Shown in pieces: positions 1 through 5,248 of a stretch of DNA of 5,248 bases. Numbering within the stretch: position 1 is the stretch's first letter; the number at the start of each line of letters is the position of its first letter. The translations under genes and the position numbers were made by a program. The notes below the pieces were generated by a model. It was not told where the DNA came from. It saw only the letters and a list, made by a program, of their open reading frames with translations, and did no database searches. The DNA is from JAMORN01 sp027063545 [NCBI: bacterium] (GTDB lineage: Bacteria > JAMORN01): NCBI GenBank assembly GCA_027063545.1, contig JAMORN010000189.1, positions 1 to 5,248 of the forward strand, in the 5' to 3' direction.

Positions 1-310
1 AATCATCAGATATTGCATTTGCTGCCTTTGCAATATAGTTAGCACTAGCAGGAGCAACTATTAAAAGATCAGCCCATTTACTTAAAGAAATATGCCTTGT
101 AAAATCCCTTTCTTTATCCTCAAATAACTCTTTTATTACTTTATTCTCTGAAAGAGTTGATAAAGTCCATTCACCAATAAACTTTAAAGCATTTTCTGTA
201 ACAATTGTAACAACATTATAACCCTTTTTTCTTAATTCTCTTATAATTAAAACTGCCTTATATGCTGCTATTGAACCTGTTATTCCTAGTACTATATTTT
301 TATTCTTCAT
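1..310 (-). CDS. coaBC: CoaBC (Dfp) phosphopantothenoylcysteine decarboxylase/synthetase, N-terminal part, cut by window edge
   Basis: The gene starts at ATG 310-308 and stays open to the window edge, giving 103 residues of what is normally about a 400-residue bifunctional enzyme. The visible part is the N-terminal half of the CoaC flavoprotein domain, which decarboxylates 4'-phosphopantothenoylcysteine to 4'-phosphopantetheine with FMN in cytosolic coenzyme A synthesis. Evidence is the GITGSIAAYKA nucleotide-binding start (residues 9-19), the catalytic histidine in RHISLSKWADL (His73), and the FMN-site motif APASANYIAKAA (87-98) followed by SDD, all matching the CoaC/HFCD family. The CoaB synthetase domain would lie outside the window, so fusion to it is assumed from the usual architecture; a stand-alone CoaC is possible. 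The ATG lies inside the end of rpoZ (11-nt overlap, 300-310) and has no clear Shine-Dalgarno sequence, which suggests translation coupled to rpoZ. Confidence 0.93.
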   Translation of the reverse strand, partial: MKNKNIVLGITGSIAAYKAVLIIRELRKKGYNVVTIVTENALKFIGEWTLSTLSENKVIKELFEDKERDFTRHISLSKWADLLIVAPASANYIAKAANAISDD

Positions 311-524
311 CTTGTTTATAAATGTATTTTACCTTTCCTTCAATTAAATTTCTCATTGCTCTGGTTGTTACTTTTTCATTTAATTTTATTTTACCATCTA
401 TTCTTTCTTGATTTATTCTTTTTGCCTCTTCTGCCAAAATCCTAACAAGTTCATAATCATTTAAGTTTAATTTTCTTAATTCTTCTACCAATTTAATATT
501 TTCATACGGATCTCTTCTCCTCAT
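300..524 (-). CDS. rpoZ: DNA-directed RNA polymerase omega subunit
   Basis: This 74-residue cytosolic protein is a good match to the omega subunit, which binds the beta' C-terminus and helps assemble and stabilise core RNA polymerase. The visible signature is the family's 'N.YELV..lA.eAkrin' helix (about residues 22-38, NDYELVRILAEEAKRI) followed by the conserved 'k.TtrAmrnliEGKv.y' segment (about 52-67). The length is close to short omegas such as that of Bacillus (E. coli omega is about 91). A GTG at 530-528 in the same frame would add two residues, but AGGAG at 537-533 lies only 2 nt from it and 8 nt from the ATG at 524-522, so the ATG is preferred. The position between yicC and coaBC is the classic omega neighbourhood and strongly supports the call. 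The gene follows yicC by 15 nt and overlaps coaBC by 11 nt. Confidence 0.88.
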   Translation of the reverse strand: MRRRDPYENIKLVEELRKLNLNDYELVRILAEEAKRINQERIDGKIKLNEKVTTRAMRNLIEGKVKYIYKQDEE

Positions 525-532
525 AAACACCT

Positions 533-537
533 CTCCT
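533..537 (-). promoter_or_regulatory. Ribosome binding site deciding the rpoZ start
   Basis: Read on the minus strand, AAAAGGAGAG begins at the last base of the yicC TAA stop (542-540). The AGGAG core is 8 nt from ATG 524-522 and only 2 nt from the in-frame GTG at 530-528. This is the strongest Shine-Dalgarno sequence in the window and favours the shorter rpoZ reading frame. Confidence 0.75.
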
Positions 538-539
538 TT

Positions 540-1415
540 TTATTCTATATTTTGCATCTGTTCTTTTATTTTTTCAATTTCTTCTTTAATATCAATAACT
601 ATTTTATTTATATCATACAAAACTGACTTAGATGCTATAGTATTAGTTTCTCTATTCATCTCCTGTAATATAAAAGAAGCTTTTTTTCCAACCTCTCCAC
701 CTTTATCCAATAAAGACTCTAATTCTTGGGTATGCTTTCTTAACCTAACAATCTCTTCTGTTATATCAACTTTGTTTAAAATAAATCCTATCTCATGTAG
801 TATTAGGTTATTATCTATTTGTTTATCATCTAAAACAAGTGAAATATTTTCTTTTAATTTCTTTATTATATTATCCTTTTGTGTTTCTATAAGTTCCTCT
901 ATTTTATTGGTATATTCACTAATCTTAGAAATTCTATTTTTTATATCTTTATAAAGAACGTCACCTTCTTTTCTTCTTGAAGCAAGAAATTCTTCTATTA
1001 ATGTGTTTAAAAATGACTCTATTATTTTAAATACCTCATCAATATCTAAATCTTTATATTTATATGTTATTACATTAGGAAGTGTAAGTAATGTATCTAT
1101 AGATGGTTTTTCGTTTACCCCTAAAACAATTAAAGAATCTTTTATTTTATTATAATAATTTAAAAATAAATCATCATTAAAATTCACTTCTATATATGGA
1201 TTGTTATCTATGAAAAAAAGAGAAAATGTAATAGTTCCCCTTCTTACTTTTGAGGCTATAAACTCCCTTATCAATAATTCTAACTCAGATAAGAACCCTG
1301 GTAATTTTACTTTCAAATCCAAAGATCTACTATTAACAGACTTTATCTCCATTACAAATTCTTTATCTTCAATAAAACCATGAACTTTTGCAAAACCAGT
1401 CATTGAGTATATCAT
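540..1415 (-). CDS. yicC: YicC/YloC family endoribonuclease (UPF0701)
   Basis: At 291 residues, this protein is full length for the YicC family (E. coli YicC is 287). The N-terminal YicC-like domain opens with the family hallmark MIYSMTGFAK and continues with the conserved EIKSVNSRSLDLKVKLP (23-39) and the SKVRRGTITF strand (55-64). SRRKEGDVLYKDI (147-158) precedes a long charged helical region (about 155-195), and the C-terminal DUF1732 domain (about 205-291) carries HEIGF, VDITEEIVRLRKH and QEMNRETNTIASKS (251-264), ending in KEQMQNIE almost exactly like the E. coli protein. The family is a cytosolic metal-dependent endoribonuclease; in E. coli, YicC is tied to decay of the small RNA RyhB. 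Usual neighbours are gmk, rpoZ and coaBC; here rpoZ follows directly and gmk is absent. The ATG at 1415-1413 gives the conserved N-terminus but has no Shine-Dalgarno sequence. Confidence 0.96.
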   Translation of the reverse strand: MIYSMTGFAKVHGFIEDKEFVMEIKSVNSRSLDLKVKLPGFLSELELLIREFIASKVRRGTITFSLFFIDNNPYIEVNFNDDLFLNYYNKIKDSLIVLGVNEKPSIDTLLTLPNVITYKYKDLDIDEVFKIIESFLNTLIEEFLASRRKEGDVLYKDIKNRISKISEYTNKIEELIETQKDNIIKKLKENISLVLDDKQIDNNLILHEIGFILNKVDITEEIVRLRKHTQELESLLDKGGEVGKKASFILQEMNRETNTIASKSVLYDINKIVIDIKEEIEKIKEQMQNIE

Positions 1416-1454
1416 AACATTTAAAAATAATTATGTTTAGAAAAAAATCAAGTA
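1416..1454 (-). promoter_or_regulatory. Possible weak promoter ahead of yicC-rpoZ-coaBC
   Basis: This is the longest gap in the window (39 nt) and it contains no ribosome binding site. On the minus strand TTGATT (1451-1446) and TATTTT (1429-1424) are 16 nt apart, each matching the sigma-70 consensus at four of six positions. The predicted transcription start would fall at about 1417, next to the yicC ATG, making a leaderless message. In DNA this AT-rich such matches arise easily by chance, and the organism's promoter consensus is unknown, so this is a tentative call. Confidence 0.22.
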
Positions 1455-2408
1455 CTATTTATAAAAAACTAAAGAAGCAGAATAATTTGTATAAGAAGCA
1501 AAATCTTTAAATATAACTAGATTGATCTCTATAGAGTTATTATCTTTTTTATTTGGAAGTATTATTTTAATACCTGTTGAATATTTCCCTTTTAGATCTG
1601 TACCTGCATATATATTAAAATAATTGTTTATAAGGAATTTTAGGCCTATATTATTTGTAATTGTAGTATCTGTAATATTAAAATCAACTCCATCAGATAT
1701 TTTTATATATTTAAATTTGTATGAATATGCAATAGAACATATTAGACGTTGTTCTTCTTCGTATTCTTCAGAATTTAAAGAATTATCTTGAGTATTTTCA
1801 ACAAGTGATATATTCCATTTGATTTCGGAAAAAATATTATTTAAACCTATAGAAAATTCCTGTCTATTATTATAGATTAAAAGCCCTGTTGTAATCCCAT
1901 TAAATAGATTATTGTTGAAAGCGCCTTCTACAGAAGTCTCTTTTGGTACTTTTATATATATCTTTAATAATTTAAGCCCCATTCCAAATATTAGGGTATA
2001 ATTTTTATAAAATTTTCTTTTCATAAAACCTATAGAAGGTACAAACAAATAAGCAACCTCATAACTTTGACCTATTATATTTTCGTTTATATCATATACA
2101 TCAAAAGATTCTATCCCTCTTGTAAAAAAACTTATCTGACCTAATAGTTTTTTTCCTTTTATTTTTATTAAAAATCCATTATCATATCTTCCTAAACTAT
2201 AATTTGTTAGATATATACTTGCTTTATATGATTTAAAATTCTCTTCAAAGGCTGCAGGATTATATAAATTTATTCCTTCTGAGAGTGTTCCTATAAAACC
2301 ATTGAGTATAATAGAGGTATAAAACTTTTCATCTAATAAACTATTTGCTTCAATATTGGAAAAAGTTATTATCAACATTACAAACAATGTAATAAGTCTT
2401 TTACTCAT
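1455..2408 (-). CDS. PorV/PorQ-like outer-membrane beta-barrel protein
   Basis: This is a 317-residue exported protein. A signal peptide is evident (basic MSKR, hydrophobic core, probable cleavage after IEA at residue 21). The mature part alternates polar and hydrophobic residues as in beta-barrels. NPAAF (50-54) sits where PorV/PorQ and FadL-type barrels carry 'NPAg', and FGMGLKLLKIYI (141-152) and EFSIGLNNIFSEIKWN (184-199) resemble the 'G.n.K.l' and 'iGl...Nig' strands of the PorV/PorQ group; the last strand is aromatic (SLVFYK). An acidic stretch (213-219) is probably a loop. In type IX secretion, PorV handles substrates with C-terminal sorting domains; PorQ-like paralogs of unknown role are also common, so function is not settled. 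The ATG overlaps the upstream TGA (ATGA), with AAGGA 7 nt before it, so the gene is likely translated in step with the FlgD-tailed protein. Confidence 0.62.
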   Translation of the reverse strand: MSKRLITLFVMLIITFSNIEANSLLDEKFYTSIILNGFIGTLSEGINLYNPAAFEENFKSYKASIYLTNYSLGRYDNGFLIKIKGKKLLGQISFFTRGIESFDVYDINENIIGQSYEVAYLFVPSIGFMKRKFYKNYTLIFGMGLKLLKIYIKVPKETSVEGAFNNNLFNGITTGLLIYNNRQEFSIGLNNIFSEIKWNISLVENTQDNSLNSEEYEEEQRLICSIAYSYKFKYIKISDGVDFNITDTTITNNIGLKFLINNYFNIYAGTDLKGKYSTGIKIILPNKKDNNSIEINLVIFKDFASYTNYSASLVFYK

Positions 2409-3700
2409 TCTTTCTTCCTTAATACAACAATTTTGCCATAGTTAATAAGACCAGACTTTGTTTTTATTACAAATATATAAATTCCCGGAGGTACTATATT
2501 CCCATTTGAATCTGTTCCATCCCACCAATCTTCATCATAGTTTGTTGATTTTGTATTTGAAGCATATCTTAGTTTGTTTTTTATTATTGTTTTTATTTTT
2601 CTTCCAGAGAATGTTCTTATTTCTATTGTAACATAATCATCTTTTGACAATCTATAAGCAAAAAATGCTTTTGGTGTTTTTGTCGTTATAACAGTTGGAA
2701 ACGCATATACCTGTTTTAAATCATAAAGAACACTTTTTTCTATATAAATCTCTTTATACAAAGTATCATTTATTTTTTTATAGAATATTCCTTTATTTGT
2801 ACCTATAACTAATAAACTATCAATATTTTTAATAGCATTGATCTTATAATCTTTTATCTGGTCAATATCTATGTTTGAAATATATAAATTTGAAGGGTTA
2901 AAACTTCCCCAATACAAACTATCTCCTGTAAAAAAAGTGAATATAGAATCATATAAAGATAAAAAAATAACCTCTGATGTTGTCTTTTTTATCTCTTTTT
3001 CGCTATTTAAACTTAAAGAGTTTATAAATATTCCATTTTGATTTGAATTTTGTATATCATATACATAGTATATAAAATTTGTGTCAAAAATATCATAATA
3101 GAGAATAATTCTATTAGTATCCCAAGAAGTTTTTTTAAAAATTAAAGGACTTTTTGTAACATACAAACCATTTAAACTAGATAAATAAAGAAGAGTATCA
3201 TTAAATTTTATAAAAGAAAACGCTTTTATATTATCTGTACTATCTATATAAATAGATTTTACAAAATTTTTCTCATAATAATACACTCCTTTAGGATAAA
3301 GGATAAAAATGGGTATGTTCTCTATTTTTTCAAAATCATATAAATATACATATGAGACTGCTATATTTTTCTCTTCTATAATATTTAGATCCCTATCATA
3401 TAATCTATAAAAACTTATATATCCATTTGGATCTGTAAATGAAACAAAAATATTATTATCAACAATTTTTACTAAAGAATTTTCATTTATAGGATAATCA
3501 AACTTTGTGGATTTAAAAAAAATTAAAGAGTCCTTTTTTCTATCATAAGTATATAAACATATACCACTATCTAAAACAGCAATTAATGTATCTCCTATAT
3601 TTTCTATACTAATAACTTTGTTTGAGATAATTTGGGTATAACTATTAGAAATTAAAATAAACAGAGTTATAATTATAAAGAAAAATCTATTTCTTAACAA
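2405..3700 (-). CDS. Secreted protein with probable beta-propeller and C-terminal FlgD-Ig-like domain
   Basis: This is a 431-residue protein with a clear signal peptide (MLRNR, a very hydrophobic core, cleavage near SYT-Q at 22-23). Residues about 25-325 are rich in Tyr, Ile and Asp and contain recurring short 'xG(I/V/L)(Y/F)' turns: SGICLY (45-50), KGVYYYEK (137-144), NGLYVTK (177-183), NGIFINS (222-228) and KGIFYKK (303-309). With 'LLVIGTNKG' (296-304) these suggest propeller blades, but no specific family is recognised. Residues about 331-431 are a FlgD-Ig-like domain: VTIEIRTFSGRKIKTI, then WWDGTDSNGNIVPPGIYIFVIK and the final strand GKIVVLRKKE. Such C-terminal domains are common on exported proteins of the Bacteroidetes side and often act as secretion or anchoring tails; the usual YPNP entry motif is replaced by YAFPTV (332-337). 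The TTG start is supported by AGGAG 5 nt upstream and by the signal peptide directly after it. Confidence 0.7.
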   Translation of the reverse strand: MLRNRFFFIIITLFILISNSYTQIISNKVISIENIGDTLIAVLDSGICLYTYDRKKDSLIFFKSTKFDYPINENSLVKIVDNNIFVSFTDPNGYISFYRLYDRDLNIIEEKNIAVSYVYLYDFEKIENIPIFILYPKGVYYYEKNFVKSIYIDSTDNIKAFSFIKFNDTLLYLSSLNGLYVTKSPLIFKKTSWDTNRIILYYDIFDTNFIYYVYDIQNSNQNGIFINSLSLNSEKEIKKTTSEVIFLSLYDSIFTFFTGDSLYWGSFNPSNLYISNIDIDQIKDYKINAIKNIDSLLVIGTNKGIFYKKINDTLYKEIYIEKSVLYDLKQVYAFPTVITTKTPKAFFAYRLSKDDYVTIEIRTFSGRKIKTIIKNKLRYASNTKSTNYDEDWWDGTDSNGNIVPPGIYIFVIKTKSGLINYGKIVVLRKKE

Positions 3701-3710
3701 AGTTTCTCCT
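3698..3710 (-). promoter_or_regulatory. Ribosome binding site and TTG start of the propeller/FlgD-tail gene
   Basis: On the minus strand, AGGAG at 3710-3706 is followed by a 5-nt spacer and TTG at 3700-3698. There is no ATG or GTG in frame through the following signal-peptide codons, so TTG is the only start that keeps the whole signal peptide. The site lies within the 13-nt gap after the lolA-like stop. Confidence 0.6.
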
Positions 3711-3713
3711 TCT

Positions 3714-4346
3714 CTATTTTGTTAAATCAATAACTTCGTAATCTTTAGGAAAGGATAAATTAAAAATTTTATCGTCTATCTTTTTATTCATTTCTATATA
3801 AGTTATGGTATAAATGTTTATATTACCATTTATATCCTTAAAAACTACCTGTGTAGGCATTAAATCTTTTTTTCTTATATTAAATTGTACATATCTTATA
3901 TATGAATTATCATTCTTTGCGGAATAACTAAATATAAACTCTTTTTTATTCTCTTCAAAATCTAATAGTTTATACTCATTTATAATTTTCTTATAGTATT
4001 TTTTGAGAGAAAATAATATATTAGAAGAGTCAAGTTTATTTATAACAATTTGTTTAGCAATATTATTTATTTTATAAACCTTGACACCTCTTGAGATTAT
4101 TTTCATATTACCATAATCAAGATAGTAGAGAGAAGGAATCTTAAAAAGAAACTTTCCTTTTAATTTACGACCCCCTCCTAAAAGAGAATCTTTGTATTCA
4201 TTGATAAATAACACCTTAAGAGTAAAAATATTATCTACTTTCTTTGTTAATTTAGAGACTACTTGATTTGCTTTTTTTATATTAAAAGCATAGCTATTAG
4301 TAACTAAAATTAATATAGAAAATAATAATAGAAAAATTTTTCTCAC
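3714..4346 (-). CDS. lolA: LolA-like periplasmic outer-membrane lipoprotein carrier protein
   Basis: This is a 210-residue protein with a signal peptide (MRKIFLLLFSILILVTNSYA, cleavage after residue 20) and a mature part of LolA size. LolA shuttles lipoproteins through the periplasm from LolCDE to the outer membrane in a half-barrel of beta-strands with a hydrophobic cavity. The family pattern is visible: an opening helix and strand (ANQVVSKLTKKVDNIFTLKVLF, 26-47), the GKFLFKIPSLYYLDY strand pair (64-78) equivalent to LolA's 'G.f.f..P...r.eY', the following 'K.IISRGVKVYKIN' (82-94), and the C-terminal 'IFNLSFPKDYEVIDL' (194-208), like LolA's 'F.f..P.gveVid'. The start is GTG 4346-4344, sharing one base with the nrdR stop (TAGTG); AAGGAG lies 11 nt upstream inside nrdR, so coupling is likely. 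No LolB is seen, as is usual outside beta/gamma-proteobacteria. A LolA-fold protein with another lipid or lipoprotein cargo remains possible. Confidence 0.82.
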   Translation of the reverse strand: MRKIFLLLFSILILVTNSYAFNIKKANQVVSKLTKKVDNIFTLKVLFINEYKDSLLGGGRKLKGKFLFKIPSLYYLDYGNMKIISRGVKVYKINNIAKQIVINKLDSSNILFSLKKYYKKIINEYKLLDFEENKKEFIFSYSAKNDNSYIRYVQFNIRKKDLMPTQVVFKDINGNINIYTITYIEMNKKIDDKIFNLSFPKDYEVIDLTK

Positions 4347-4807
4347 TATTTTGTTTTCTCCTTACTTAACTTTTCTAGTTCTTTCATAAATTCTTCTGTA
4401 TCTTTAAATCTTTTATATACAGAAGCAAATCTAACATAAGCTACTTCATCTAATTTGTATAACTCTTCCATAACAAATTCGCCAATAAATTTGGTTTGAA
4501 TTTCTTTTTCTCCTAATGAATAAATTTTCTCTTCTATTTTTGCTACAATTTCATCTATCTTTTCTATTGATACAGGTCTCTTTTTACAGGCTATTTCTAT
4601 CCCTGCTTTTATCTTTTCTCGCTGAAATGGTTCTCTTCTACCATCTGACTTTATAACATAAATAGGTGTCTTTTCTACATATTCATAAGTAGTAAAACGT
4701 CTTTTGCAATCTTCACACTCTCTTCTTCTTCTAATAACCAACCCATCTTTAGTTACTCTAGAATCTAAAACTTTATGTCTAAATGATCCACAATAAGGGC
4801 ATTTCAT
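4346..4807 (-). CDS. nrdR: Transcriptional repressor NrdR
   Basis: This is a 153-residue, full-length NrdR, the cytosolic zinc- and nucleotide-dependent repressor of ribonucleotide reductase genes. The N-terminal zinc ribbon has all four cysteines (Cys3, Cys6, Cys31, Cys34) in CPYCGS and CEDCKRRFTTYE, with the basic DNA-contacting RRRREC stretch between them. The ATP-cone (about 49-139) is intact: VIKSDGRREPFQREKIKAGIEIACKKRPVS, then the helical segment ending VMEELYKLDEVAYVRFASVYKRF, which is the standard family signature. The C-terminal tail is Lys/Glu-rich. No ribonucleotide reductase gene and no recognisable NrdR-box pair was seen in this window, so its targets lie elsewhere. It is embedded in an envelope-gene operon, 7 nt after the upstream stop and overlapping the lolA-like gene by 1 nt. 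The ATG at 4807-4805 is certain from the conserved MKCPYC start; its Shine-Dalgarno sequence is weak, consistent with coupling. Confidence 0.98.
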   Translation of the reverse strand: MKCPYCGSFRHKVLDSRVTKDGLVIRRRRECEDCKRRFTTYEYVEKTPIYVIKSDGRREPFQREKIKAGIEIACKKRPVSIEKIDEIVAKIEEKIYSLGEKEIQTKFIGEFVMEELYKLDEVAYVRFASVYKRFKDTEEFMKELEKLSKEKTK

Positions 4808-4814
4808 ATATTAT

Positions 4815-5248
4815 TTACTCTTTCTTCCCTATAAAATAAAATTTTGTCTTAAAGTTTTTCTCTTCTATATCCCCTTCAGGTGTTCTATAGAGTACTTTAA
4901 AATATATTATATAAACTCCTGAATTTATTGGTAAGCCATAATTATTAGTACCATCCCAATTATCACATATAAACTCTTTTACTATATTAGTAGAATCTAC
5001 AGTTTGATTGGTATAATCTGTAATATCTTTAAAATCTCCACCTAATCCTATACCTTTAAAAGTTCTCACCAGATTTCCATTTATATCATATATAGAAGCT
5101 TCTATGTCAGTAATATCACCTTTATCAGTCAAATAAATTTTTGGATACATCTCTCCATTTGGATCTTGATATACTACAGCAGGGTTTGGATATATACCAT
5201 AATTTATTTTGTCAATAGTTCTTATATAGAAATATAGTAAAATCCCAT
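4815..5248 (-). CDS. C-terminal end of a secreted protein with FlgD-Ig-like domain, cut by window edge
   Basis: The frame is open from the window edge to TAA 4817-4815, giving 143 residues that form the C-terminus of a longer protein. The first Met (codon 5150-5148) is not the start: the 32 codons before it are open and encode the domain's own entry motif, IYPNPAVVY (fragment residues 18-26). The rest is a FlgD-Ig-like/type IX-style C-terminal domain: EASIYDINGNLVRTF, then NWDGTNNYGLPINSGVYIIYFKV (fragment 96-118), and a final strand ending FYFIGKKE. A 27-residue or so Asp/Thr-rich insertion separates the first strands from WDGT. The unseen N-terminal part would carry the actual function. The ending GKKE resembles the RKKE end of the propeller protein downstream, as expected if both use the same export or anchoring route. 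nrdR follows after 7 nt. Confidence 0.78.
   Translation of the reverse strand, partial: GILLYFYIRTIDKINYGIYPNPAVVYQDPNGEMYPKIYLTDKGDITDIEASIYDINGNLVRTFKGIGLGGDFKDITDYTNQTVDSTNIVKEFICDNWDGTNNYGLPINSGVYIIYFKVLYRTPEGDIEEKNFKTKFYFIGKKE

Noticed and set aside
528-530. GTG as the rpoZ start
   Set aside because: It is only 2 nt from the AGGAG core, while the ATG six bases further on has an ideal 8-nt spacing.
772-954. Open plus-strand frame of 60 codons, very hydrophobic
   Set aside because: It lies wholly antisense to yicC, whose family motifs are unmistakable. Its Phe/Ile/Ser-rich product is what the complement of Lys/Glu/Asn-rich coding sequence gives, and it has no ribosome binding site.
1201-1383. 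Open plus-strand frame of 60 codons
   Set aside because: It is antisense to the conserved N-terminal part of yicC, has no ribosome binding site, and its product has no recognisable features.
1412-1420. Two-codon minus-strand frame ATG-TTA-TGA overlapping the yicC start
   Set aside because: It is likely a chance occurrence in AT-rich DNA; it has no ribosome binding site, and nothing indicates a regulatory leader peptide.
1441-1454. T-run on the minus strand after the PorV-like gene, as a rho-independent terminator
   Set aside because: There is no GC-containing stem ahead of the T-run; only a 6-base AGTACT palindrome is nearby. The T-run is expected at this base composition.
4815-5150. A complete 111-residue gene starting at the ATG 5150-5148
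   Set aside because: The same frame is open to the window edge, and the codons before this ATG encode the YPNP entry of the same domain, so the gene is longer and this Met is internal.
1-5248. tRNA/rRNA genes, CRISPR arrays, insertion sequences, toxin-antitoxin or defence genes
   Set aside because: I saw no such signals by eye; nearly every base is in a minus-strand gene of a recognisable type, and no direct or inverted repeat of useful length was noticed.

Overview
This is an AT-rich window in which every credible gene lies on the minus strand, so the reading order runs from high coordinates to low. The genes abut or overlap: gaps are 7, 13, 39 and about 15 nt, and overlaps are 1, 4 and 11 nt. 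That is the layout of one long operon of eight genes, cut at both ends by the window. In transcription order they are: the C-terminal end of a secreted protein with a FlgD-Ig-like domain; nrdR; a LolA-like periplasmic carrier; a signal-peptide protein with a probable beta-propeller and a C-terminal FlgD-Ig-like domain; a PorV/PorQ-like outer-membrane beta-barrel; yicC; rpoZ; and the N-terminal third or so of coaBC (dfp).

The organism is a diderm bacterium, because LolA and an outer-membrane barrel are present. The 'YPNP...WDGT..G..v.sGvY' C-terminal domains and the PorV-like barrel are typical of the Fibrobacteres-Chlorobi-Bacteroidetes side of the tree and of related uncultured phyla (WOR-3/Stahlbacteria, Cloacimonetes, Marinimicrobia and similar). 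This placement is an inference from gene style and low G+C, not from a marker-gene tree.

The left part (1-1415) is an information-processing and cofactor block: the YicC endoribonuclease, the RNA polymerase omega subunit, and the flavoprotein half of CoaBC for coenzyme A synthesis. It is the widespread yicC-gmk-rpoZ-coaBC neighbourhood with gmk (guanylate kinase) absent from its usual place. The right part (1455-5248) is an envelope/secretion block with the ribonucleotide-reductase repressor NrdR embedded in it. The most suggestive arrangement is the translationally coupled pair (ATGA overlap) of a secreted FlgD-Ig-tailed propeller protein and a PorV-like barrel. In type IX secretion, PorV is the outer-membrane protein that handles substrates carrying C-terminal sorting domains, so this could be a cargo and cognate barrel pair. 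Nothing here is clearly a new system. No RNA genes, mobile elements, CRISPR arrays, convincing terminators or long repeats were seen, and the longest non-coding stretch is 39 nt.
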